A stretch of DNA of 39,704 nucleotides from Clostridiales bacterium (GTDB lineage Bacteria; Bacillota; Clostridia; Lachnospirales; WQUN01): assembly GCA_031271295.1 (NCBI GenBank), contig JAISVZ010000101.1, positions 1-39,704 on the forward strand. Reading direction: 5' to 3'. Shown here piece by piece: positions 32,676 through 39,589 of the stretch. The number at the start of each line of letters is the position of its first letter. Within the stretch, counting starts at the first letter, position 1. The notes below the pieces were generated by a model that was given only the letters and a program-made list of their open reading frames with translations, was not told the DNA's origin and made no database searches. The position numbers and the translations under genes were made by a program.

Positions 32676-33170
32676 TTAATCCTCCCGTTGATCTTTTACC
32701 GCAAACTTTTTCTTTACGTCGCCTATAATTTCCGGTGATACCATTTTTGAAACGTCGCCGCCGAAATACGCGGCTTCTTTTACTATTGTGGAGCTGATAT
32801 GAAGGTACGCGGGGTCCGCAGGGATAAACAGCGATTCGATTTTTTCGTTTATGCTCCTGTTCGCGCTTGCGTATACAAGCTCGCGCTCGTAATCGGAAAT
32901 TGTGCGCACGCCCCGTATTATAGCGTTCGCTTTGCATTTAACGAACAAATCCGCTAAAAGCCCGGAAAAACTTATTACCTCAACATTTTTTAGCTTATGC
33001 GTAAGCCTTTTAAGCATTTCAACGCGTTCGTCAAGCGTAAAGGCTGTTGCCTTATTGGCGTTATGCAGTACCGCAACAAGAAGCTTGTCTGAAATTAAAG
33101 ACGCCCGTTTTATAACGTCTAAATGCCCTATTGTTGCAGGGTCGAAACTGCCGGGGTAAAGTGCAATCAT
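32676..33170 (-). CDS. coaD: Phosphopantetheine adenylyltransferase
   Basis: The 164-residue enzyme makes dephospho-CoA from phosphopantetheine and ATP, the penultimate step of CoA synthesis. It has the nucleotidyltransferase start MIALYPGSFDPATIGHLD with the TxGH motif, RGVRTISDYERE and the C-terminal HISSTIVKE. Length is typical. It lies 57 bp after rsmD, a gene order that is widespread in bacteria. Confidence 0.97.
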   Translation of the reverse strand: MIALYPGSFDPATIGHLDVIKRASLISDKLLVAVLHNANKATAFTLDERVEMLKRLTHKLKNVEVISFSGLLADLFVKCKANAIIRGVRTISDYERELVYASANRSINEKIESLFIPADPAYLHISSTIVKEAAYFGGDVSKMVSPEIIGDVKKKFAVKDQRED

Positions 33171-33227
33171 AAGTTTTTCTCCGTTTTCAGCATATTTTCA
33201 TAGAGTAATTGCGGAAAAAACCGAAAG

Positions 33228-33773
33228 CTAATTTTCCCGCAACGCCCTATAAATTAAAACCTTAATTCTTCCGTACCTTTTGTTTTTATAAACCTCAAAA
33301 AATGAAACCTCGTGGTTTTCCGAAGCGGGGTATTCCGTTACGCAAAGCCCGCCCTCTTTCAGAGCGCCCGTACTTTTTATAAGTTCAAGCACGGGAATTA
33401 TAAAACCCTTGCTGTACGGAGGGTCCATAAAAATGATGTCGAACTTTTCTTTATTGCCTTTTAAAAATTCGGTTGCGCTTTTTAAAACAAGCTCCGCGTT
33501 TGGCATCAACTTTGTGTGCTGTAAGTTTTTCTCCGTAAAGGTTATGCTATCCTTGGAATTGTCCACAAATACCGCGCGTTTTGCGCCCCGGCTAAGCGCT
33601 TCTATGCCTGCCGCGCCCGTTCCGCAAAATAAATCCAAAAACGCTGCGCCGTCAATGTGGGGGGATAACATGTTAAACACGGCTTCCTTAACCATGTCGG
33701 ATGTTGGGCGCACATTTTTACCTTTCGGGGAAAACAGCGCAAACCCGCCCGCCTGCCCGGAAATTACGCGCAT
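33228..33773 (-). CDS. rsmD: 16S rRNA (guanine966-N2)-methyltransferase
   Basis: The 181-residue Rossmann methyltransferase begins MRVISGQAGG and has the AdoMet-binding FLDLFCGTGAAGIEALSRGA and the catalytic N-methyltransferase motif MDPPY in IIFMDPPYSKG. It methylates 16S rRNA of the small ribosomal subunit. Its start lies 3 bp after the glutamate dehydrogenase stop and coaD follows, so it is part of one operon. Confidence 0.96.
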   Translation of the reverse strand: MRVISGQAGGFALFSPKGKNVRPTSDMVKEAVFNMLSPHIDGAAFLDLFCGTGAAGIEALSRGAKRAVFVDNSKDSITFTEKNLQHTKLMPNAELVLKSATEFLKGNKEKFDIIFMDPPYSKGFIIPVLELIKSTGALKEGGLCVTEYPASENHEVSFFEVYKNKRYGRIKVLIYRALREN

Positions 33774-33776
33774 GTC

Positions 33777-35063
33777 CTATACCCAGCCCCTGAGCTTAAC
33801 CGCCTCGGCAACTCTTTTAATTGCAATAACATACGCCGCGTCGCGCATAAAAAGGTTTTTTTCAAGCGCGATATCGTATACGGCTGCGAACGCTTTTTTC
33901 ATTGCGTACTCTAACTTGTCCAGAACCTCTTTTTTATCCCAGAAGTAATTCATATTGCACTGCACCTGCTCGAAATAACTGCATGTTACGCCGCCGGCAT
34001 TGCACAAAAAGTCCGGAATAATCATAATGCCTTTATCGCGAATAAGCGGGTCGCAGTCCGGGGTAACGGGGCCGTTTGCGGCTTCGCATATTATTTTAAC
34101 GCTATCTTTAATATTTGGGAATACCGCCGGGGTAATTTGGTTTTCAAGCGCGGCGGGCACCAAAATATCAACATCCTGGCTAAGCCAAGCTTCGCCCGGT
34201 AAAATTTCGTACCCAAGGGATTGCGCTTTGGTTTTGTCAATATTGCCAAACGAATCCTTAATTGTAACAAGCTGCGCGATATCGCACCCTTCGGCTTTTT
34301 TGTAAGTGTAAGCGGTTTTATCCGCCTGGTTCCAGCACGAAACGGCTATAACCTTGCCGCCAAGCTCCGTATACATACGCGCCGCGTATTCGGCAACGTT
34401 GCCGAAGCCCTGAAAGCTTGCGGTTGTGGATTCTACAGGCATATTCATGCGTTCGCACAGTTCCTTTAATGTATAAATTACGCCGTAGCCTGTTGCCTCG
34501 GTGCGCCCAAGCGAGCCGCCCATACCAACGGGTTTTCCGGTTATAACGCCGGGGTAACGCGCGCCGCTGATTGTTTCGTATTCGTCGAGCATCCAAACCA
34601 TGTGCTGGCCGTTTGTCATAACATCGGGAGCCGGAACGTCCGCGTTAGGGCCAACGTGCGGCGCAAGAGCTCGCATAAAACCGCGGCACAGCCTTTCCTG
34701 TTCGCCCGCGGACATTGTTCTTGGGTCGCAAATAACGCCGCCTTTTCCGCCGCCCAAGGGGATATCAACAACCGCGCATTTCCATGTCATCCACATGGAA
34801 AGGGCGCGGACGGTATCCGCGGTTTCGTGCGGGTGAAAACGTATGCCGCCTTTTGCCGGGCCGCGCGCGTCGTTATGGCGAATGCGGAAGCCCTTAAAAA
34901 CTTTTGTTGTGCCGTCGTCCATTTTAACGGGTATTGTGAAGTGAAATTCCTTCATTGGCTGGCGCAGAAGTTCGCGCGTGCCGGAATCTAAATTAAGAAG
35001 CTCGGCGACTTTATCGAACTGCGCCTGCGCGTTTTCGAAAGGGTTGTAATCTGTTTGCTGCAT
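33777..35063 (-). CDS. Glutamate dehydrogenase
   Basis: The 428-residue enzyme interconverts glutamate with 2-oxoglutarate and ammonia using NAD(P). It has the substrate loop KGGIRFHP, catalytic Lys107 in PLGGGKGGV, the nearby DVPAPDVMTNG and the Rossmann segment FQGFGNVAEYAA. Length matches the hexameric small type (RocG/GudB/GluD) rather than the roughly 450-residue GdhA type. TAGGAGG lies 9 nt before the start. A good promoter and a small leader hairpin precede it, and rsmD begins 3 bp after it. Confidence 0.95.
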   Translation of the reverse strand: MQQTDYNPFENAQAQFDKVAELLNLDSGTRELLRQPMKEFHFTIPVKMDDGTTKVFKGFRIRHNDARGPAKGGIRFHPHETADTVRALSMWMTWKCAVVDIPLGGGKGGVICDPRTMSAGEQERLCRGFMRALAPHVGPNADVPAPDVMTNGQHMVWMLDEYETISGARYPGVITGKPVGMGGSLGRTEATGYGVIYTLKELCERMNMPVESTTASFQGFGNVAEYAARMYTELGGKVIAVSCWNQADKTAYTYKKAEGCDIAQLVTIKDSFGNIDKTKAQSLGYEILPGEAWLSQDVDILVPAALENQITPAVFPNIKDSVKIICEAANGPVTPDCDPLIRDKGIMIIPDFLCNAGGVTCSYFEQVQCNMNYFWDKKEVLDKLEYAMKKAFAAVYDIALEKNLFMRDAAYVIAIKRVAEAVKLRGWV

Positions 35064-35094
35064 AAAATGTTTCCTCCTAAAAATTTAAACTTGT

Positions 35095-35110
35095 ACTTCC
35101 CTGCGGAAGT
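35095..35110 (-). promoter_or_regulatory. Leader hairpin of the glutamate dehydrogenase gene
   Basis: ACTTCC and GGAAGT enclose a 4-nt loop between the -10 box and the ribosome-binding site. It could be an operator or an mRNA leader hairpin. Confidence 0.35.
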
Positions 35111-35118
35111 ATTTTAAC

Positions 35119-35147
35119 ATTATAAACAACTTTTGCCCATTAGTAAA
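35119..35147 (-). promoter_or_regulatory. Promoter of the glutamate dehydrogenase operon
   Basis: On the minus strand TTTACT and TATAAT are separated by 17 bp, 55 bp before the start codon. Confidence 0.7.
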
Positions 35148-35177
35148 TGATTTTGGAAAATAATATCGGAATAATAG

Positions 35178-35206
35178 TTGACATTACCTTCCTTATAAAA
35201 TACTAT
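35178..35206 (+). promoter_or_regulatory. Promoter of the Fpg/Nei-like gene
   Basis: TTGACA and TACTAT are separated by 17 bp, 61 bp before the chosen start codon. It is divergent from the glutamate dehydrogenase promoter. Confidence 0.75.
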
Positions 35207-35267
35207 AAGAAAAGCAAGCTTGTTGCAATGCCAATAATTGCAAAGTTTTAACCGAAGGGAGGATTTT

Positions 35268-36056
35268 ATGCCTGAACTGCCGGATTTGCATGTTTACGCA
35301 AAAAACCTGAATAAAGAAGTTGTTAACAAAAATATTACGGCGTTAAAAATGTATTATAAGGATAAGCCGAGTACATATTTTACCGAATACTTCGAAAAAA
35401 TTCAAAACACCAAAATAACCGAAATTAACCGCGAGGGTAAGGAGCTTCGTTTTTTGCTTGAAAACGGCAACAGCTTTAACGTACACCTCATGTTAAACGG
35501 GCGTTTTCGCATTCACAAAACGCAGGACGAAGGGGTAATTTCCTCCAAAATAATTTCATTGGATTTTGAAGGCGGCAATACCCTTACAATATCGGATTAT
35601 CAGGATATGGCGAAGGTTGCGCTAAACGCTCCGAAAAGCCCGGTGCCGGACGCACTTTCGGAAGATTTTACGTTCGATTATTTTATGATGCAGGTAAATT
35701 TAAGCAAACGCAAAAACATAAAAGGTTTTTTAATAGACCAGCACATTATTCGCGGAATAGGCAACGCCTACGCGGATGAAATTTTATACGAGGCCGCAAT
35801 TTCTCCGGAATCGGTTACCGGCAAAATACCGGGCGAAAAGCTTAGGGATTTATACGACACCATAATTTCCGTTTTAAACTGGGCAATAAAAGAAATTGAA
35901 AATGCCGCGCCGGATACCATAAACAAGGAAATCCGCAGTTTCCTTAAAGTACACAATTCCGGCATAACGCAAACGGCGAAGGGAGAGCGCATTTTTACCG
36001 GCACCATTCAAAAAAAGTACACCTATTTTACCGGCAGCCAAATTACATATAAATGA
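35268..36056 (+). CDS. Fpg/Nei-family DNA glycosylase-like protein without zinc finger
   Basis: The protein (262 residues with this start) begins MPELPD, giving the catalytic Pro2 and Glu3 of Fpg/Nei base-excision glycosylases, although the sixth residue is Asp where Glu is usual. Lys58 in NREGKELRF matches the conserved beta-turn lysine, and the helix-two-turn-helix is present (RGIGNAYADEILYEAAISP). The C-terminal region keeps the finger position (NSGITQTAKGERIFTG) but has no cysteines, so it is a zinc-less type. It would excise oxidised bases and nick DNA. A frame continues 10 codons upstream from 35238; the ATG at 35268 is required by the Pro2 chemistry and has GGGAGG 7 nt before it. TraX-like gene follows after 13 bp. 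Confidence 0.85.
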   Translation: MPELPDLHVYAKNLNKEVVNKNITALKMYYKDKPSTYFTEYFEKIQNTKITEINREGKELRFLLENGNSFNVHLMLNGRFRIHKTQDEGVISSKIISLDFEGGNTLTISDYQDMAKVALNAPKSPVPDALSEDFTFDYFMMQVNLSKRKNIKGFLIDQHIIRGIGNAYADEILYEAAISPESVTGKIPGEKLRDLYDTIISVLNWAIKEIENAAPDTINKEIRSFLKVHNSGITQTAKGERIFTGTIQKKYTYFTGSQITYK

Positions 36057-36069
36057 GAGATGAGAATGT

Positions 36070-36837
36070 ATGACATCACTTCAGCTTAAAATTACATTAG
36101 TTGTTTTAATGGTTATAGACCATATTGGCGCAATGCTTACCGCCGCGAGACCAAACAGCGAAACGTTAATTTTTGTGATTACGCTTATGCGAAGCGCCGG
36201 GCGGTGCGTATTTCCGCTTTTTGCTTTTTTGTGCGCCGAGGGCTGTTTCCATACAAAAAACATATGGAATTACCTTAGACGGATGCTTATTTTTGCGGTT
36301 ATTTCTGAAATCCCGTACAACATATTCAGGGGTATTTTAAATAATCAGGGTTTAACGGTACTGAATTTTGATAAGCAAAATGTTCTATTTACGCTGGCAC
36401 TGGGTATTTTCACGGTAATTATTTACCGAAACGTACAGTCGGAAAAAAGCAAAACGCTAAAGGCGATGCTGTGGGCGGCAATTGCGCTTATTATTATCGC
36501 GTCCGAGTTTTTGTTTTGCGAGTACGGCGCACGCGGAAGTTTGTTGGTGCTTTTAATTTATGCCTGCGCTCATACAAAGCTGTGGGGGCAAATATTCCCG
36601 CACGATTCCGAACTTTCTTATTCCGCGCCGGTTTACGCTCCGGTTTTGGCGGCCGCCTCTTTCGCCGCTATGTTTTATTATAATATGGGTGCGCTTTACA
36701 TAATCGGCGCTCTGTTCGCCGGGGTTTTGGCGGCGTTTTACAACGGAAAACCCGGTAAAAAAATTAAATATGCCTTTTACATATTTTACCCTGCCCATAT
36801 TTGTGTTTTGTCGTTAATTTGGATTGTTTTTTTCTGA
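36070..36837 (+). CDS. TraX-family membrane protein
   Basis: The 255-residue polytopic protein has about eight hydrophobic segments and begins with the family pattern LKITLVVLMVIDHIGAML, followed by RSAGRCVFPLFAFLCAEG and YNIF. TraX of F plasmid acetylates pilin. The many chromosomal homologues in Firmicutes resemble acyltransferase-3 proteins and have no settled role. It follows the Fpg-like gene by 13 bp with a GAGATGAGA site, so the two are probably co-transcribed. No conjugation genes are nearby. Confidence 0.85.
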   Translation: MTSLQLKITLVVLMVIDHIGAMLTAARPNSETLIFVITLMRSAGRCVFPLFAFLCAEGCFHTKNIWNYLRRMLIFAVISEIPYNIFRGILNNQGLTVLNFDKQNVLFTLALGIFTVIIYRNVQSEKSKTLKAMLWAAIALIIIASEFLFCEYGARGSLLVLLIYACAHTKLWGQIFPHDSELSYSAPVYAPVLAAASFAAMFYYNMGALYIIGALFAGVLAAFYNGKPGKKIKYAFYIFYPAHICVLSLIWIVFF

Positions 36838-36852
36838 AAATCTTGGTATTAT
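36824..36852 (+). promoter_or_regulatory. Promoter of the Hpt-domain gene
   Basis: TTGTTT and TATTAT are separated by 17 bp and the -10 box is preceded by TTGG. It overlaps the 3-prime end of the traX-like gene and lies 55 bp before the Hpt start. Confidence 0.55.
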
Positions 36853-36906
36853 AGTGGGAACAATTACGCCGCGCAAATGCGGGCGCAACGGGGAGGAATA
36901 CATACC

Positions 36907-37254
36907 ATGCCGGGTATTGATATTGCCGAATATGTAAATATCGAGGAAGGTTTAAACAGGCTCAGAGGAAATAAAGCAATTTACGCAAGAATGCTGAAAC
37001 TCTTTTTAGCCGGAGAGGAACTAAGCGGTTTTGAAGCCGCGATAGGGCGCGGCGATTTAAAAGAAGCCGCCAATGTTGCGCACGCAATTAAGGGCGTTGC
37101 GGGGAATTTGTCGCTTAATAAGTTATTCGAATTAAGCGCGCTTCTTATGGCGAAGCTAAGGGCAGGGGAACGCGACGAAGCAATGATTGCAAATTTTCTA
37201 ACCGTTGCCGCTAATACGAGGGAGAGCGTTAATGCGGTAATTAATGAGCTTTAG
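36907..37254 (+). CDS. Stand-alone histidine phosphotransfer (Hpt) domain protein
   Basis: The protein (115 residues) is a four-helix Hpt domain with phospho-acceptor His59 in VAHAIKGVAGNLS. Such proteins relay phosphate between a hybrid kinase and a response regulator in the cytosol. No kinase or regulator adjoins it, so its partners are encoded elsewhere. A frame extends 10 codons upstream from 36877, but that segment contains the GGGGAGG site; the ATG at 36907 is preferred. It has its own promoter and a strong terminator. Confidence 0.85.
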   Translation: MPGIDIAEYVNIEEGLNRLRGNKAIYARMLKLFLAGEELSGFEAAIGRGDLKEAANVAHAIKGVAGNLSLNKLFELSALLMAKLRAGERDEAMIANFLTVAANTRESVNAVINEL

Positions 37255-37265
37255 GAAGATGCTTA

Positions 37266-37317
37266 AATGGGCTGTTGCAAACCGTAAAACACGGTTTACA
37301 ACAGCCCATTTTTTTCT
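37266..37317 (+). terminator. Intrinsic terminator of the Hpt gene
   Basis: A near-perfect 20-bp stem (AATGGGCTGTTG.AAACCGT with its complement, one C-A mismatch) encloses a 5-nt loop and is followed by a run of T. It starts 12 bp after the stop. Confidence 0.9.
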
Positions 37318-37417
37318 TTGCGTATTCATTTATAATATCATCAGCGGCAGTTGCAAATTTTAAAATATCAGCTTTTATCAATAATTTCAGCCGGCGGCTT
37401 GTTTTCCCTCGTATAGT

Positions 37418-38887
37418 TCACGCCTCAATCCTTGCGTACCGCTGCGTACCCAGCGTCTGCATCATAAACGCATAAGGCGAAAGACTGCCGGACGATATCA
37501 TTGAAAACACACGGGCGTTTGCGCCGGATACAAGCACCACACCCTTCTCGTTTAACGTAACAGGTTGTTGAGTATTACGGCTTGCAACATTCCAGAACAC
37601 AACATCCGGTAGCTTGTATCCGTGCTGCGTAAAAATGTCCTTAGCGTAATCAAAGTTGGTTATGTCGGCGTCTTTTGTGCAATAGTCAAATTCCATATCG
37701 GATATGATATATATTTTCGTGGGCAGCTCCTTGTGCGAGAGTTTATTTTTTACGGCTGTTTTCAGAATAAGTTCGAATACTTTTTGAATGTTGGTGTTGG
37801 CAACCTCGTTAAACGAAGAGGCATACTTCACCTTATCATAAATATCACTGCCCTTAATCTCCACCAAACGCGGGTTTTCTGAAAAGGTTATAAAGTGGTT
37901 TTTAAACGCTCCGGTGTTGCGTTCGGCAAAATAAATTCCAAGCGAGAGCGCAACGGCTGCGGGCATAGGAATAAGTGACGCATACATTGAACCGGAGCCG
38001 TCTACCACAACAAGCGCGTTCTCACCGTTTGTGAAATTCTCCTGCGCCTTCCATGTTACATCCATACTGCGGCGCTCGTCCTCCGTAATTTTTGAGATTG
38101 AAAAACCGCCGAACGCGGGGCTGATAATTTCGTAAGGCATAAGCGTTCCGGTGTTAAGCTTAACTTCGCCGCGTTCAACCTTGCTCAAAAAGTTCTTATA
38201 GCGTTCGCCGTCGTTGCGCAAAAATGCCTTGCGGTATTTCAGCATTGCCTTTGACGGCTGTTTTGAATAATCAAAGGAATAGTCGCGTTCGCGCAGGTTG
38301 TTTTCAATAATCGCAATCTTTGCGCGAAGCTTCGTTAAACTCTTGCGGTATTGCGCTTCGCTCAGCCCGAAAGCTTTGGCGATAGTTTTTCCGTAACGCA
38401 CGGTGTCGGTATTTTGCGCGTTAACAGACGGCAGCCATTTGCCGAGCAAAGAAACATCCTCACCTTTTTGAAGCGCGGAAATATCCGCTTCAAAGAGTTC
38501 CTTAACATATATTAATACCTTACCTTTTGCCGGAGTATCAAGTAAACGGAGAAAATCGTCGAAGCGCCCAAATTCAGGTATAGCCCACAAGTTTTTTGTA
38601 ACGCTGCCGATACGGTCGGATGCCATTGCGCTTAATATGGTGCGAAACACCTCGCGCTCGCCAAGCCCTTCGCGAATGTCGCGCGCAAAAAACAATATTT
38701 TAAGCGCGATGGTGCGCTCCTCCGCCCACGCCCTGTTGAAACGGGCAATTATTTCCTCCTTGGGTTCGCTTCGCAAAGCTCCGATGGTTGCGAACAAATC
38801 AAGACAGCTTGACAATGTTGATTGGTATGTAGCCGCGTTGTTTTCGGTTGTAGTTTTGTTTGCTTCTTTCTTTAAAAAATCCAGCAT
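37418..38887 (-). CDS. TROVE-like / von Willebrand A domain protein (DUF2828 type)
   Basis: The 489-residue protein has an alpha-helical repeat region (residues 20-285), with RDIREGLGEREVF and a further helical array, that resembles the RNA-binding TROVE ring of Ro60. A vWA-like domain (290-489) has a metal-ion site DGSGS at 296-300. It has the layout of the DUF2828 family. Ro proteins bind small Y RNAs and misfolded RNA; an RNA-binding role here is inferred from layout and from the structured non-coding region just upstream. GGGAGG lies 7 nt before the ATG. It has no neighbour in the same operon. Domain family is fairly sure; function is not. Confidence 0.8.
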   Translation of the reverse strand: MLDFLKKEANKTTTENNAATYQSTLSSCLDLFATIGALRSEPKEEIIARFNRAWAEERTIALKILFFARDIREGLGEREVFRTILSAMASDRIGSVTKNLWAIPEFGRFDDFLRLLDTPAKGKVLIYVKELFEADISALQKGEDVSLLGKWLPSVNAQNTDTVRYGKTIAKAFGLSEAQYRKSLTKLRAKIAIIENNLRERDYSFDYSKQPSKAMLKYRKAFLRNDGERYKNFLSKVERGEVKLNTGTLMPYEIISPAFGGFSISKITEDERRSMDVTWKAQENFTNGENALVVVDGSGSMYASLIPMPAAVALSLGIYFAERNTGAFKNHFITFSENPRLVEIKGSDIYDKVKYASSFNEVANTNIQKVFELILKTAVKNKLSHKELPTKIYIISDMEFDYCTKDADITNFDYAKDIFTQHGYKLPDVVFWNVASRNTQQPVTLNEKGVVLVSGANARVFSMISSGSLSPYAFMMQTLGTQRYARIEA

Positions 38888-38919
38888 TCGATTTCCTCCC
38901 GACTAATACAAATTCCAAT

Positions 38920-38996
38920 TTAAAAAGTTGAAGCCAAACCCCCAAAATCGCCGTGATTTTCGGCGTTTTTGGGGCGCCGGTTTCAAACTTTTTAAG
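38920..38996 (-). ncRNA. Long hairpin in the leader of the TROVE-like gene
   Basis: On the minus strand AAAAAGTTTGAAACC and GGCTTCAACTTTTT pair at the base, and CCCCAAAAACGCCG and CGGCGATTTTGGGG pair at the tip, with a short loop. The whole is about 77 nt and ends about 33 nt before the start codon. It may be an mRNA leader element or a separate RNA; the strand of action is inferred from the gene. Confidence 0.55.
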
Positions 38997-39025
38997 CAGA
39001 AATAATATAATACATGGCACTTTAA

Positions 39026-39043
39026 ATCATAATATTTTATGAT
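39026..39043. promoter_or_regulatory. 7-bp inverted repeat between the RNA modules and the leader hairpin
   Basis: ATCATAA and TTATGAT flank TATT. It may be a regulator site or a small hairpin; AT-richness makes chance plausible. Confidence 0.3.
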
Positions 39044-39061
39044 AGCTTAATTACAATAAAC

Positions 39062-39125
39062 AAGGCGCGTAATCCTTACGGATTAAATTTACGTGAAAGG
39101 TAAGTTTAGTTGCTGTACGCGCCTT
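39062..39125. ncRNA. Candidate structured RNA module 1
   Basis: AAGGCGCG and CGCGCCTT close the module. Inside are hairpins AATCC/GGATT and AAATTTAC/GTAAGTTT (one G-U pair), giving a three-way junction. The motif TTGCTGTA lies directly before the right arm on the plus strand (TACAGCAA directly after the left arm on the minus strand). On the plus strand a TTTTATTTTT tail follows, which would act as a terminator; on the minus strand it would lie in the leader of the TROVE-like gene. Strand is therefore undecided. Confidence 0.6.
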
Positions 39126-39149
39126 TTATTTTTGATATTTCCCGGTTTC

Positions 39150-39225
39150 AAGATGCCGTTTTTTTGCGGTTTCCCGCTTAAGCTCAGATGGTGAACTTCA
39201 AAAGTTTGATTGCTGTAGGCATCTT
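39150..39225. ncRNA. Candidate structured RNA module 2
   Basis: AAGATGCC and GGCATCTT close the module. Inside are hairpins GCGG/CCGC and AACTT/AAGTT. TTGCTGTA lies directly before the right arm, at the same place as in module 1, and the GTGAA..AAGTTT segment before it is shared with module 1. Confidence 0.6.
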
Positions 39226-39229
39226 TCTC

Positions 39230-39304
39230 AAAGCGCAACGGGGACACGCACCCCTCCGACGGCTCATCACCGTTCGGGCCCATAATATTTGCTGTATGCG
39301 CTTT
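39230..39304. ncRNA. Candidate structured RNA module 3
   Basis: AAAGCGCA and TGCGCTTT close the module. Inside are hairpins GGGG/CCCC and CCGACGG/CCGTTCGG (one bulge). TTGCTGTA again lies directly before the right arm. It begins only 4 nt after module 2. Confidence 0.6.
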
Positions 39305-39392
39305 ACATAACCGTTTAATTTTTATTTCAAATTTTCTAAATTAACCTGACACATCCTCATTGCCTCAATCGCGTTTAAGCGGCTCGCTCTTG

Positions 39393-39458
39393 TTACGCCC
39401 GCGCAACAAGAAGAATCCGCCCCACGACAATCAAAATTCTTCCTGAAGTTTTATTCAC
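39393..39458 (-). CDS. Possible 21-residue leader peptide rich in Ile, Leu and Val
   Basis: A GTG-initiated frame begins about 27 nt after the predicted transcription start, with AGAAGGG about 9 nt before it. The product, about 21 residues, contains RILIVVGRILLVARA, which is dense in branched-chain residues as in ilv/leu attenuator leaders, or in small hydrophobic toxins. A second tiny frame (39322-39360, starting MRMCQVN) follows with GAGG before it. Neither has a recognised family. Confidence 0.25.
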   Translation of the reverse strand: MNKTSGRILIVVGRILLVARA

Positions 39459-39491
39459 AAAACCAACCCTTCTATAAGAATGTTTAAGCAA

Positions 39492-39520
39492 ATTATACCA
39501 CAGATGGTTTTTCGTTTCAA
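39492..39520 (-). promoter_or_regulatory. Strong promoter upstream of the RNA modules and TROVE-like gene
   Basis: On the minus strand TTGAAA and TATAAT are separated by 17 bp and the -10 box carries the extended TGG. Transcription would start near 39485 and run through the possible leader peptide and the three RNA modules toward the TROVE-like gene. Confidence 0.75.
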
Positions 39521-39589
39521 GCTAAGGTTTTCGGTAGGGTGCAGATATAAATTGTTGGTAACATCATCTGCACAATTGTTTTCACCTTT

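Noticed and set aside
36070-36837. Conjugative element suggested by the TraX-like gene
   Set aside because: No relaxase, coupling protein or secretion genes are nearby, and TraX-like proteins are common on Firmicutes chromosomes.
39089-39283. Minus-strand frame of 64 codons across the RNA modules
   Set aside because: It crosses the stems of modules 1 to 3, whose pairing explains the sequence better, and it has no good ribosome-binding site.
39062-39304. tRNA genes or tRNA-like cloverleafs in the modules
   Set aside because: No T-loop consensus GGTTCGA and no acceptor stem followed by CCA were found; stems are 8 bp and loops do not match tRNA dimensions.
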